Origin: Bicyclus anynana
Taxonomy: Eukaryota > Arthropoda > Insecta > Lepidoptera > Nymphalidae
Assembly (NCBI RefSeq): GCF_947172395.1
Contig: NC_069094.1
Location: 7,492,292-7,556,291, forward strand
Length of the DNA stretch: 64,000 bases
Reading direction: 5' to 3'
Shown: piece after piece, positions 54,382 to 64,000 of the stretch
Position numbering within the stretch: position 1 is the stretch's first letter
How the letters are laid out: each line of letters opens with the position of its first letter
Notes under the pieces: model-generated
What the model was told of the DNA's origin: nothing
What the model saw: only the letters and a program-made list of their open reading frames with translations
The model's database searches: none
Program-made: the position numbers and the translations under genes

Positions 54382-54646
54382 TAGACTGACTAAACTAAAA
54401 AGCTAAAAATACTATCATTCTAAGTTCTATATATCATATTATGTACTAACTGATGATCAGTTTGAAGGCGGTGCTAGCCCGACGATGTAAGAATATCATA
54501 AAGATTTAGGTTTTTCAGCCAGTGTTCTTTCATGTAGTTCTTTCAGAAACGGCTTAAATTAACACAACACAGGCTTTATTCATTACCTACTGAAATATTT
54601 TGTGGACGTATAGCATGATCCTTATCTATTGGTACTAATTTGTATA

Positions 54647-55057
54647 CAGGGTGATTCGGTCTTTAGTGCGGATATTTTTTTTCGTGGTTCTGTATCATTA
54701 ATAGAATATAAATCTACAAACAGTTCGATACATTTTATGTAATTTTTTTTTTTATTTTATGTCTCTAAAATAACAAAATAATGTACATATTATTACTAAA
54801 CAAGATATATTCAGCTTAAAAGTGATCTGGTGACGTCCTTTAGGTATCAAACGAAAATAAAATAAACGCACAATAGGGTGACCCTAAAATTCTGTTCAAA
54901 AGTAAATAACTTTAGCTACGATAAGCGATACGATAGCTTTTAAAACGATAATTTTGTTATTTTTGAGTTAAAAAAAAAAAAGAAAAAATACGTGATCATT
55001 AAATTTTGTTTATGTACAAAATATAAAAATATCCGCACTAAAAAAATTTTCTTCCTG
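54647..55057 (+). mobile_element. 411-bp MITE (family M1), copy 3
   Basis: Same ends and TA flanks (54645-54646, 55058-55059) as copy 2. It is 28 bp longer because of an insertion near 54917 containing TACGATAAGCGATACGATAG. Confidence 0.87.
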
Positions 55058-55297
55058 TATACTAATGTTTATGTTGACATGTTTAAATTACTGTGTGCCT
55101 AGAAACACAATCGCCGGAAAGGCATTCGATATTTTTGCTGTACGAAAAAGAAATGTCGATGCAAATCGTTTCGTACAAGTTGCCTGGACATCCACAACGT
55201 AATGTAACCATTCACCGATATTAAGGTAAAGTTGTTTGTAGGGTGTAATATCTGGTAATATCGTCACGAGTTGCCTGGTAGAGAATACTTATAGTAG

Positions 55298-55397
55298 TAA
55301 TAAGGCCGCCTTTGCATGTTAAGTTAAAATTATCTTTTTAATGTTTTAATTTATAATTGTATTTTTGTGTGCAATAAAGTATTTCTTCTTCTTCTTG
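55298..55397 (+). mobile_element. LINE 3' end with (TTC)n tail
   Basis: AATAAGGCCGCCTTTGCATG and TTTTGTGTGCAATAAAGTAT, followed by TTCTTCTTCTTCTTG. Same family as 22103-22213 with a different tail repeat. Confidence 0.65.
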
Positions 55398-55627
55398 TTT
55401 TAATAAAACTATGCGGTTTGGTTATTATTCCAGCATAGCGTTCACTAAAATCAACGACCATTAGTTAGGTTTGGAATTTATTGATGACAATTAACTTGGG
55501 TTTACACTCAATTGGAATTCATTCCGCATTCTTGTTGCTGATTAGTGATTGGGAATTGTTGGTGGAACTTGATTGAAAACTATTTACTACCTAAGTGTTC
55601 TTTACTCAAATCAAAACACATCACACA

Positions 55628-55660
55628 ACAAATCACAAATCACAAATCACAAATCACACT
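55628..55660. repeat. (AAATCAC)n microsatellite
   Basis: Four to five heptamer units before an AATATAAA-type Helitron start. Confidence 0.85.
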
Positions 55661-55667
55661 AATATAA

Positions 55668-55792
55668 AGCCTGAAATTTGGAATGGAAATAGATTTTACT
55701 CTGGATTAACACATAGGCTACTTTTAATCCCGGAAAAATCCATGGTCCCCGAGGGGTTTGTGAAAAACTGAATACGCTAGTCATAAATATCT
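55668..55792 (+). mobile_element. Helitron-like internal fragment, type A
   Basis: GCCTGAAATTTGGAATGGAA, TTTTACTCTGGATTAACACA and ATCCATGGTCCCCGAGGGGT. The GC hairpin is reduced to ACGCTAGTC, a deletion of the 3' end. Confidence 0.75.
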
Positions 55793-55801
55793 GTGACGAC
55801 C

Positions 55802-55910
55802 GAATAGCGCAGGGAGTAATAACACTGCCTTCTGCATCCAAAGCAGTGGGTTCGATGCCCACAACTGGAATATATTTGTCTACTGAAAATGGATACTTTT
55901 GCAATAGATA
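55802..55910 (+). repeat. SINE family 4, head and short body
   Basis: tRNA-like: CGAATAGCGCAGGGAGTAAT (A box) and AGTGGGTTCGATGCCCACAA (B box), with CTGCATCCAAAGC in the anticodon position, then ATATATTTGTCTACTGAAAA. The fold looks tRNA-like, but it lacks a clean acceptor stem, so it is not called a tRNA gene. Confidence 0.6.
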
Positions 55911-56487
55911 TTATTTTTAGTACGACAATGGTACCTACGAGTATATAGTGAATAATTTACTTTTGCTGCTAACTGTCGCTTGCGAATCAGTTGATATTGT
56001 TTTCTGAACATCCAAGCTTATAGGCTTTGTTTCACAAAGCCTGCTTGGACGTTACTTTACGTGAACTTAGTTTACTCTACTTACCTGTGAAAACCGCATG
56101 AAAATCCGTTCAGTCGATCCAGGGAAACATGTTAACAGACAGACAGACTACCAATAGATAAATGGTTTTAGTGTTCATCACTCGTTTCTGATCGCCATAA
56201 CTCGAGTTTTAAATTAATTTATTCCACAAATTATAGTACAGAACTTCTGTCCCGCAATACTCGTACCAATTAGATTTAGTAAGTAAGCTCTTGAATACGG
56301 AAGACCTTAGTTGCCAACATTTTTCAATGGTAAGAAAAACTGATTAAAAACCAGAACACGTTATAAATTCCATTACATAAGCGAAGTGGTGCACGAATGA
56401 CGATGCATTAATGAGTGCGGCAAACCCTTATCATCTGCTTTGCGCGTGCATTTTAAATTCTCATTTTCTTTTTTTAATAATATATAG
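55911..56487. other. Non-coding spacer
   Basis: 56093-56165 repeats the CCGCATGAAAATCCGTT scrap of 8370. Otherwise unassigned. Confidence 0.45.
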
Positions 56488-56895
56488 GTACTATGGGCCT
56501 CAGTTAGGTAGGTCCAATTTCGAGAAAGAGGTGAAGCGTCGAATCCAACTCGACTGGGCTGCAATCGGGAAACTTCGCGACATCTTTTCGTCCGAAATTT
56601 CTCAGTGTCTGAAGACAAAAGTCTTCGAACAGTGCGTGATGACCTATGGTTCCGAGACTTGGTCGCTAACTATGGGCCTCATAAGAGCTATGTGAGGAGT
56701 ATCTCTGCGTGATCGAATCAGAAATGAGGAGATACGCAGAAGAACCAAAGTCACCGACAGCTCAACGAGTCGTAAAGCTGTACGGGCACATAGTTCGAAG
56801 AACCGATTGAAGTTGGGGTCTTTAGGTGCTGGAATGGCGACCCCGCGCTAGAAAGCGCAGTGTTGGTCGACCCCTCACCAGGTGGACGTACGACT
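56488..56895 (+). pseudogene. RTE-type LINE fragment with reverse-transcriptase C-terminus
   Basis: The frame 56488-56695 reads LGRSNFEKEVKRRIQLDWAA, IGKLRDIFSSEISQCLKTKV and FEQCVMTYGSETWSLTMGLI, the conserved stretch after the catalytic fingers and palm of RTE-type enzymes. It then shifts frame and continues to LEWRPR-type sequence near 56835. Compared with 51705, a segment around the RRLRVTQR region is missing. It ends before the (GAT)n tail, where family L4 begins. Confidence 0.82.
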
Positions 56896-56904
56896 TCTTT
56901 TTAA

Positions 56905-57215
56905 ATATTGGATAGTCAGGCGTTACTTTGTGGAAGTTCATCATGAATGTATATTAATTTATTAATTTGCTATTATCCGCAAAAAGCCGACGAATCCATG
57001 CGACAACGTCACCCAGGTCCGACAAAATACTCTCTACATACGTTTCACACCGAAACCGAAGCATCCTCAGGAGATGTTGACTCTACAACGTGCAATTGCA
57101 AAGTCAAATGTAGAGTCAACATCTCCTGAGGATGCTCCAGGTCAACCTGGGTGACGTTGTCGCATGGGTTCGTCGGCTTTTCGCGGATAATAGCAAAATA
57201 AATAAATTATTAATA
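56905..57215. repeat. Repeat family L4, inverted pair
   Basis: The left half (56905-57100) is an L4 copy on the minus strand (CAAAAAGCCGACGAATCCAT, GACAACGTCACCCAGGTCCG). The right half (57108-57215) is an L4 copy on the plus strand, missing the GGTTTCGGGG to TTTTGTCGGAC part. They meet around CAATTGCA and can fold into a long hairpin. Confidence 0.75.
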
Positions 57216-57232
57216 GTAAATTATAAAAAGAA

Positions 57233-57420
57233 TAAACCTGGCTGAGTTTGTCTTCTCGGACCAAGGCGCGTTTGGAACCCTCGTAACTTTAATTTTAAGT
57301 TTTCGAATAATTATTATCACCATTATCTTAAGTTTAATATTTTTACCTGACGTTTCGAAAGAGCTTGTAAAGTAAGCCTATTTGAAATAAATGAATTTTG
57401 ACTTTTGATTTTTGACTTTT
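57233..57420 (+). mobile_element. LINE 3' end with TTTTGAC tail, copy 2
   Basis: Same words as 46230-46483, with GTTGTGGGCTC shortened. It ends GAATTTTGACTTTTGATTTTTGAC. Confidence 0.7.
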
Positions 57421-57867
57421 ATTATATACTTCTTGGTATCACATTTTTTTCTTACTATAAACTTAACATAAGTACTAAAAGTTCAAGTACTTTCGCACTT
57501 GCCAATCTAGTACGTGACTCTATCGAATTTTTATCGTTGCCGTTAGAAACTCAACACCGTAATCCTAATGTGCTTGTATGGATGGAATCGCTAGGCATTT
57601 ATCAGAAAAGGGTCTCGATCATAACATGTACACCACATTAGTGTTATATATCGGTTAGGTAGCTACGTGTGAAGTTGCCTAAAGTTGCCTACCTACCCAT
57701 GCCTACGTGAATGTTCGAAGCGTTAAATTCAAAATTCAAATTAAAAATTCTTTATTTGCTGAATACTGAATACAATGTATTTGACCATCTCTGGCATGCA
57801 AATTAAATAAAATAACATAAATTAAATTAAATTAATGAGTGGAAACGGGTGTTATTTTGCGGAAAAT
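57421..57867. other. Non-coding spacer
   Basis: 57725-57760 (AAATTCAAAATTCAAATTAA) resembles the A-rich 3' region of a further LINE type. Otherwise unassigned. Confidence 0.4.
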
Positions 57868-58330
57868 TAAGACTTTTTCTTTTTTCTTATTTCATCTACA
57901 TTGGCCCAATTGTTACTCTATGTGGTTGTTGTCGTTGGTTTTCCTTTCGAGAAGTTTTCATTATTACCTACTTTGCAACCTAGAGTTGCTGAGTCGGTCA
58001 AGTCATCAACTCATGAGTTAAAGATAGAGGCCATTCTCTATACGTAGTGAACCGGTAAAATAGTTTAATAATGATCAAAATTATCAAACTTTTTTTTTTC
58101 TTCTTTCATCTACATTAGTCCAATTGTTACTCTATGTGGTTGATTTGGTTGGTTTTTTTCTTTCAAAAAGTTTTCAATATTACCTTACTTTGCAGCCCAG
58201 AGTTGCTAAGTCGGTGGTGTGGCAACCCTTTGCTTCGGAGAGTGCGTCAAGTCGTCACTCATCAGTTAAAGATAGAAGCCATTTCCTATACGTAGTGGAC
58301 CGGTAAAATAGTCTGATAATTATAATGATA
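57868..58330 (+). repeat. Diverged tandem duplication, ~220-240 bp unit
   Basis: CATCTACATTGGCCCAATTG, TTACTCTATGTGGTTG, AGAGTTGCTGAGTCGG and CTATACGTAGTGAACCGGTA in the first unit recur in the second (from about 58089) with substitutions. The second unit has about 30 extra bases (GTGGCAACCCTTTGCTTCGG). The 60-codon frames in both units overlap the same words but differ, so coding is doubtful. Confidence 0.75.
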
Positions 58331-58337
58331 AAATTTA

Positions 58338-58440
58338 TCGTCATCATAATCATCATCATCCATCATCATCATCATTGACAGCCGATGAACTTAGGCCTCT
58401 AGCAGGGGCTTCCAAACACAGTCTCGAGCCGCCAGCATCA
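58338..58440 (-). mobile_element. LINE 3' tail, minus strand
   Basis: The complement reads GCTGGCGGCTCGAGACTGTG, TTTGGAAGCCCCTGCTAGAG, CATCGGCTGTCAATGATGAT. It matches 52080-52200 of the longest copy. Confidence 0.75.
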
Positions 58441-58477
58441 TTTACATGACCAATTAGAAAGAGTTCATAAACCGAAC

Positions 58478-58608
58478 ATCGTAGAGTCAATATCTTCTAA
58501 GGACATTAGGATTCGGTGGAGAACATACGTTGAGGGTTTTAGTCAGATCTGGGTGACGTGACCGTGCGGATTCATCGGTTTTTCGTGGACAATAGCAAAA
58601 CGATTTTA
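58478..58608 (+). repeat. Repeat family L4, diverged copy
   Basis: GTAGAGTCAATATCTTCTAA, GGAGAACATACGTTGAGGGT, CAGATCTGGGTGACGTGACC and TTTTTCGTGGACAATAGCAA. The CTGANGA box is mutated (TCTAAGGA). Confidence 0.65.
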
Positions 58609-59611
58609 ATATTCATTGTTCCAGAAACGTTTTCAATATTAACGCTGACATTGTCGAAATTGGGAGAAAGCTGATGATTTTATAGAAGTTTTTGGAAGAA
58701 TAGTTTCAGACTTGCTATTAATAAAGTTCAATCAATGAATGTTCATAACTCAGTTCTAATAATCGCTATAAGTTACTGTACAATTTATTATTAATCTATT
58801 ACACAAATAACATCAAGAGCTAAGTTTTTAGAATCACGGCACGGAGAGGCACACTTCTAAATTCTTTCTAACCGTTGGTTGCCTTCCTACTATCATAGGG
58901 GAGCGCGGGGGGCTTGTTTTAATAGAGGTAGGTATTAACAAGCCGCTAGCTACTAAAGTATACACAACAAAGTGCCAACTTCAATGTTTTTAACTAAGGA
59001 ACAAGTCACTGTACATCAACTGCCTGCCACATGTAAGCAAACATTTTTGCGTAGTGTTTTTTTTTGATTTGAGCTTTAATTAATTACTTTCGTGATTGAG
59101 GATTTATGTATATCTAATGGTTATCAAGTGGAGGAGTTTCGATAATGACAAAAAATAAAACACTTCTAAATTCTTCCTAACCGTTGGTAGCCTTCCTACG
59201 AACATACCTATTACTTGACTATGAAAATATTTTTTCTATAAGTTCTCAAAGTTGGTGATGTTTATAGCCCCAATCGTTATCATTTAATAATAATGACCGT
59301 TACAGAGTCCAATGTTATCACTTTTATCCCATCAATCCACATATGAGCAGAGTGGTACGAGTAAGCTCCAAATAACCTTTCCTGTAAAGAAAGAGCCTGA
59401 TAATATTCTTTAGCTAGCTCTAGCTTCTTGCTCTGATAACGACTACACGAGATTCGTGTCATATTGGTTCTCGGCGGAGTGTGAAATTGATTTCCGCAGC
59501 TTACGTGAATTACATTATGCGATATATCACCGGTTTTACTAAACTTTTAAATAGTGGTTTATACATTACGTTGCCACTTAATGCAGCTAAAGGACGATTC
59601 CGCTTTATGGA
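58609..59611. other. Non-coding stretch with a short direct repeat
   Basis: CACTTCTAAATTCTTTCTAA with CCGTTGGTTGCCTTCCTAC (58852-58890) recurs at 59160-59198 as CTTCCTAACCGTTGGTAGCC. A minus-strand frame at 59280-59462 (includes KLELAKEYYQALSLQERLFG) looks protein-like but has no supported exon borders. Confidence 0.45.
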
Positions 59612-59691
59612 AGGCGACCACTGATCCGCATCGTACGTATCGGACGCATCGCATCCAACGGATTTTTAATTTTATGGTAGACTAGGGGATG

Positions 59692-59880
59692 CCCGCGACT
59701 TCGTCCGCGTAGAATTTAGTTTTTCACAAATCCCTCGGGAACTGAGGATTTTTCCGCGATAAAAAGTAAGCCTCTGTGTTCTGGATGAACACATAGGCAC
59801 TATAATATATCTAAATACCAAATTTCAGCTAATTCGGTTCAGTAGCCGAGGCGTGAAAGAGTAACAAACATTCATATCAT
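59692..59880 (-). mobile_element. Helitron-like element type A, nested
   Basis: The minus strand ends ACGCGGACGAAGTCGCGGGC then ATCCCCTAGT. The body has the TTCAGTAGCCGAGGCGTG complement region. The start is not clean. Confidence 0.75.
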
Positions 59881-59890
59881 CAAAATCATC

Positions 59891-60064
59891 AGTTTTCGCA
59901 AATCTCGGGAAATGGATTTTTTCGGGATAAAAAGTAGGCTATGTTAATCCAGAGTAAAATCTATTTCCATTCCAAATTTCAGCCAAATCGCTTCAGTAAT
60001 AGCGGCGTTAAAGAGTAACAACCATCCAAACATACATCCAAACAAACTTTCGCGTTTAGTAGGA
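59891..60064 (-). mobile_element. Helitron-like element type A, second nested copy
   Basis: The minus strand starts TCCTACTAAACGCGAAAG and lacks the 3' hairpin (it stops at CGAGATTTGCGAAAACTG). It lies directly upstream, on the minus strand, of the copy at 59692. Confidence 0.72.
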
Positions 60065-60096
60065 TTAGGCGATCCTTACGATGCGGACCAGTGGAA

Positions 60097-60477
60097 GCAT
60101 ATAATTATATGATTCTGATAAGTTAATATTGTCATTATTTGTTTAATATATTATCATTTCCATACAATTTTATTTTATTCTGTTATATTAAATGATGAAC
60201 AACCCAAGTAATAAATAAAATAATATCACACACGCATTGCGGTTAAGGCATAAGCAATTATATATTCCGTGGTTTTGTACATAATCATAAATAGGTCATA
60301 ATTAGTATAGCTACATAATATAATATCCTAATGTGTTTAGAATTAATCACGCATAAACCCAAACTCAAATCATCGCTCATAATGTTGATGAAGTCAGCTG
60401 ATGATCAAATTATAGCCGTCGGACGTTCGACTGATCTTTTGGCTATAAAACACCAAGATCCTAATAGTCAATAGTCA
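60097..60477. other. Non-coding spacer
   Basis: AT-rich and unassigned. Confidence 0.45.
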
Positions 60478-60590
60478 ATAGTTAGTATAGTCAATATTCA
60501 TTTATTTCAATTAGGCTTAGTTTCAAAGGCGCCTTAGTCCGAGAAGAGCCCACAACAAACTCAGCCAGGTTTTTTCTTTTTTAGTTTCTC
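60478..60590 (-). mobile_element. LINE 3' end, minus-strand copy
   Basis: Complement of AAAAACCTGGCTGAGTTTGT, GTTGTGGGCTCTTCTCGGAC and AATTGAAATAAATGAATATT. The tail is GTCAATAGTCAATAG (60467-60481), a variant of the (TTTGAC)n tail. Confidence 0.7.
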
Positions 60591-60772
60591 ATCATTTAAC
60601 AATAGCTGACATTATATAAGTAGCCAGTTATGTAATACATTTTATTTCCAAGCTATTTCGTTGATATAGTCATTAACACTGTAGGTAAACGACTTTGCTA
60701 TAAGATTGCTATAGTGGACTGTAATCTCAGACTCCTTTATCATCGCCCATCAACCTATAATAAATCCTTTTA

Positions 60773-61083
60773 GACGGCTTTCGTGGCGCAGTGGTATGCG
60801 CGGTGGATTTTGACATTTTGACAAAACGGAGATCTTGGGTTCGATCCCCGGCTGGGCAGATTGAGATTTTCTTAATTGGTCCAGGTCTGGCTGTACAAAG
60901 GACAAAGACGTACCGCAAGTGATTTAGCGTTCCGGTACGATGTCGTGTAGAAACCAAAGGGGGTGTAGATGTTCATCCTACTCCTAAAAAATTAGCCCGC
61001 TTCCATCTTAGGTGCATCATCACTTACCAGATCAGATCAGATGAGATTGTAGTCAAGGGCTAACTTGTAAAGAATAAAAAAAA
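60773..61083 (+). repeat. SINE family 1, full length
   Basis: A box CGTGGCGCAGTGGTA, B box GGTTCGATCCC, with an 11-base insertion (TTTTGACATTTTGACA region) between the boxes. The GGGAGGCTTCGG...CCGGCA segment is deleted. A triplicated GATCA occurs near 61030. Poly(A) at the end. Confidence 0.85.
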
Positions 61084-61460
61084 TAATAAGAAAATAGAAA
61101 GCGTTAATGACAACCATCATATATCTTGAGAATTCTAAATTAAGCTGAGAATAAAGAGTATATTATTGTGACTGAAATTTCCCATGGGCGATGTAGCGGG
61201 TTGAATATATTTCCACCTACTTACTACTAACTAACTAGTATACTCGTGAAGGTCCAACAAACGAACGCAGATATTGTATTCCGGTCATGTAACGCAGTTC
61301 CACCTTGCGTAAAAAGCTAGTTAGCAACGAAAACCTTTTTCATTCTTTCATTCGTTTCGAGGTCAATTAGTAGGTATCCTTAATTACCAAGAAAAACATA
61401 CCTCTTACTGGAGCCCATTTGTAATAACACAATTCCAAGTTACTGTGCTTGAGTTACGTC
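61084..61460. other. Non-coding spacer
   Basis: Unassigned; includes the left hAT duplication GTTACGTC at 61453-61460. Confidence 0.45.
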
Positions 61461-61772
61461 CTCAGACCAATTATTGTATAGGACCTGCCTCGCTAGACGT
61501 TACTTTTCTGTCAAAGTATATGATCAACGATCTAATGCGATTATAAAAACTGTCTCTATAATATCGATGTTAAATTGTTGAAATCGTGTTCGTAGGTTAA
61601 AGAGCTCCGTAAAAACACCTTTTTGTGTAATTAAATTGTGTAAAAAACGGGCAAAAACTTCTAGTTTAGTAAAAGATATGTACCAAATCTAAGCTCGTTT
61701 TCTTCAGAAAATGACAGACAATTTTGTTCGTGACTATGAGTGCGATACAGGTCCTTCTATAATTGGTCTGAG
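61461..61772. mobile_element. 312-bp hAT-type MITE, copy 2
   Basis: Ends CTCAGACCAATTATTGTATA and TCTATAATTGGTCTGAG. Perfect 8-bp duplication GTTACGTC at 61453-61460 and 61773-61780. Same length as copy 1, with scattered substitutions. Confidence 0.88.
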
Positions 61773-61914
61773 GTTACGTCTGTTAACTAACTTTATTATT
61801 GTGGTGTAGCTACAAATTACTAACTGTAAACATTAAACTTGAAAAGGTACTAATATTTCTCCTAAGAGTGCATTAAGTTGAGGCATCAGGCATCATATTT
61901 GGCTACAACAAATA

Positions 61915-62110
61915 TTTTTAACCCCCGACGAAAAAAGACCGGTTTTATTGCTTAACGTGTCTGTCTGTCTGTGGCACCATAACTCCCAAACGAATGGAGC
62001 CATTTCAATTTAGTTTTTCTTTTTTATCAAAGGTAACTTATGCGCGAGTGTTCTTTGACATGTTTTATGAAAATCGGTTGAGCCAGTTAAAAGATGTGAG
62101 GGTGAAAGTG
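61915..62110 (+). repeat. Dispersed repeat, GACGAAAAAAGA type
   Basis: TTAACCCCCGACGAAAAAAG, GTGTCTGTCTGTCTGTGGCA, GGAGCCATTTCAATTTAGTT and TTATGAAAATCGGTTGAGCC. Resembles 18435-18700. Confidence 0.55.
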
Positions 62111-62686
62111 GAGAAGAATAACCGAATGTCTGCAAATATATTCGAGTGTCTCAAATGTAAGCGAATTAAATAATAACCGAATGTCTGCCGTTGCAAGAGA
62201 CTTGATTAATAGTGTAATTTCATGACATTTGGGAGTTTTTCAAAATTGACAATTATGTTATTAGAATTTGAACTTTATTTCTATGGGATGCCAAAAATAA
62301 AATGTCACTAACAACGCAGTTGCCATAAAAATGAATAACTTTACAGAATGCAGGGGCTGGTTCTGTAAACATAAAAGTTAGACTATATTTTAACGTAAAT
62401 ATAATCACGTAAAGTAGCAGACAGGTTGTAACAAAACGCTGCATTAACAAAATCAATATCGAATCGTTGCTGGGTACTGAAAAAGATACAGAATATAGAA
62501 CCACCTCGCCACTGTGATGCGGATTAGTGAGATACAGAAATTGGTTGTAACAAGATTTTTGTACATGAGAGTCAGGGAGAACAACACGAGCAGAGATGGG
62601 GGAGTGTTAGTTAGTTTCAGGGATATCCTTAACCGTACTCCCACTGATCACAAGTTCTGGGCTCTGCTTGGATTGCATGCTTTTTT
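62111..62686. other. Non-coding spacer
   Basis: ACCGAATGTCTGC occurs at 62121 and 62172. The small overlapping frames at 62453-62735 have no recognised domain. Confidence 0.45.
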
Positions 62687-62985
62687 GACGGCCGCGGTGG
62701 TATGTGCGGTGGATTTACAAGAGGTCCTGGGTTAGATCCCCGGCTGGGCCGATTGCGGTTTTCTTAATTTGTCCAGGTTGGCTGATGGCTAGTTACCACC
62801 GTACTGGCAAAGACGTACCGCCAAGCGATTTAGCGTTCCGGAACGATGTCGTTTGGAAACAAAAAGGAGTGTGAATTTTCATCGTACTCTTACATGTTAG
62901 CTCGCTTCCATCTTAGATTGCTTCATCACATACCATCAGTTGAGATTGTGGTCAAGGGATAACTTGTAAAGAATAATAAAAAAAA
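62687..62985 (+). repeat. SINE family 1, full length, decayed head
   Basis: Head GACGGCCGCGGTGGTATGTG lacks the GCGCAGTGG A-box core. The B box GGTTAGATCCC has one substitution. Body and poly(A) tail are present. Probably transcriptionally dead. Confidence 0.83.
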
Positions 62986-63136
62986 CACAGACACACAATG
63001 GACCCGGCATCCGTACGATGAATCCATGGAAGGCTAAGATATTCGTCTCATTCATGTAACGGATGAAGCCAAGGCCAGAAGGCAAAATTAAAAGAGCTTA
63101 ATATACGAGGATAATGAAAAATGTCACAGTACTGAC

Positions 63137-63232
63137 CGCTTGATCCTCATCGATATTAAATAAAAATGTTTCATCGGAGTACAAAATGCCCGTCACGATG
63201 AAAGGGTCCCGCTGTTCGGCGTAATTGCTTTG
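63137..63232 (-). CDS. Candidate internal exon, minus strand
   Basis: On the minus strand CCAATATTTCACAG (acceptor) precedes a 96-bp open block that ends at GCG before GTCAGT, a possible though non-optimal donor. It would encode 32 residues in phase 0, including RDPFIVTGILYSDETFLF and NIDEDQA. Codon use is less AT-biased than the surroundings. A branch-like TTAAAC lies about 20 bases upstream of the acceptor. I do not recognise the protein, the frame stays open about 12 codons past the donor, and no partner exon was found, so chance cannot be excluded. Confidence 0.3.
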
Positions 63233-63240
63233 CTGTGAAA

Positions 63241-64000
63241 TATTGGTTTAACGACTGAACTTTGTCTGCATGATGTGTCCTTCTTTAGCGTTTTTAATCA
63301 CTTAATGCGGAAAGAGGATTTCAATTCGACTCTTTTTTTGCATATTTCATACAATAACAGAGTGATACATTTTCACGACAAGAAAATAAAGGTGTAACGT
63401 AACGTGCTTTTAGCTTTGCAAATGTGATGTATAAATAATATTTTATTTCAAAATACAAACTTCAATTTTATTTCTTATTCGATTATATTTTTATTTTTAT
63501 TCTGAAAATTATGTAGAAAGCAATCATTAATGAATTAGAACTGCAGTTCTTAGTTAAAGTAAGTAGTATTATCATCAGTGCGGTTTTAATTTTTACATGG
63601 ATTGCTTAGAACGCCCAACTAGTTAAAACTCTGTGGTAACGCAACTTTATCATAAAATATAAAATCAAGTTTTTCATTAATGTTATGTGTGTACGCTTAC
63701 TCGTATTTGCGAAACTACTAAACATTTAATAAGACAACCGAAAAACACTACTATAGAAACAACACCAAAATTAATAATTGACCCAGCTCAAGTCACAGTA
63801 TAGTTTTAATAGTAGGGGAGCCCGGGATGCTTAATTCGCAGTTACTTCAGCGTTTTTGGAATCGATTAGATTTGGTAGATTAGATAAAAGAAAGAATAAA
63901 TGGTTACATACTTTTTTCACTTTCAGCGGCGGGGAAAAAAAATACAGACTTTATAGGCAATTTTTATTACTTTGGCTTACTGAAATAATCAAAAAACATG
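63241..64000. other. Non-coding sequence to the window end
   Basis: AT-rich. TAGGGGAGCCCGGGATGCTT at 63814 resembles 58897 (AGGGGAGCGCGGGGGGCTTG), probably a shared repeat word. Nothing else recognised. Confidence 0.45.

Larger units (their letters stand above)
59612..60096. mobile_element. Palindromic MITE split by Helitron-like insertions
   Basis: The left arm (GCGACCACTGATCCGCATCG, CCAACGGATTTTTAATTTTA) ends at about 59690. The right arm resumes at 60068 with GCGATCCTTACGATGCGGAC. The intact version is 28803-28915. Confidence 0.75.

Noticed and set aside
55802..55875. Possible functional tRNA gene
   Set aside because: A and B boxes are good, but the acceptor-stem ends do not pair cleanly and the sequence continues into SINE body.

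Overview
This window is AT-rich eukaryotic nuclear DNA, almost certainly from a lepidopteran and probably a butterfly. The evidence is the repeat content: two abundant tRNA-derived SINE families of lepidopteran type (one with a (TGA)n tail), many short Helitron-like elements ending in a GC-rich hairpin plus CTAGT, RTE-type LINE tails ending in (GAT)n, and several MITE families with clean target-site duplications. There are no operons, no bacterial-type genes, no CRISPR array, no rRNA and no stand-alone tRNA gene. Nearly all open frames longer than 60 codons are chance frames inside these repeats.

Host coding sequence is scarce. The best candidate is a GC-rich exon at 47091-47264 (+). It has a strong Kozak ATG at 47219, fifteen codons (MVRDKKSPHKTDSQK) and a consensus GTAAGT donor, and the following intron appears to run off the window. 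A second, weaker candidate is a 96-bp internal exon on the minus strand at 63137-63232. Most of the window therefore looks like intron or intergenic sequence that has collected transposons.

Layout: 1-9 kb holds scattered SINEs, Helitron-like copies, a LINE tail with a 15-bp target duplication and a possible LTR relic at 6.1 kb. 10-16 kb holds a 312-bp hAT-type MITE, a short palindromic MITE, a rearranged SINE, a probable Penelope-like remnant with a hammerhead-like motif, and a 594-bp hAT-type element. 16-28 kb is a dense SINE/Helitron mosaic. 28.9-35.9 kb is one unit: two 305-bp direct repeats differing at one base, flanked by a 4-bp duplication and enclosing 6.3 kb of non-coding DNA that carries its own MITE, an 88-bp minisatellite and a 157-bp duplication. 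36-46 kb returns to the mosaic and includes back-to-back Helitron-like copies and a 560-bp element with inverted repeats of about 138 bp. 46-48 kb carries the candidate gene start. 49-64 kb holds LINE 3' ends, two more copies of the MITE found in the 29-36 kb unit, a perfect 59-bp inverted repeat, a diverged tandem duplication and a palindromic element split by Helitron-like insertions.

The most notable items are the young, apparently non-coding LTR-flanked element, its nested MITE family, the hammerhead-like relic, the long perfect hairpins and the candidate exons. All family names rest on motifs read by eye; no database search was possible.
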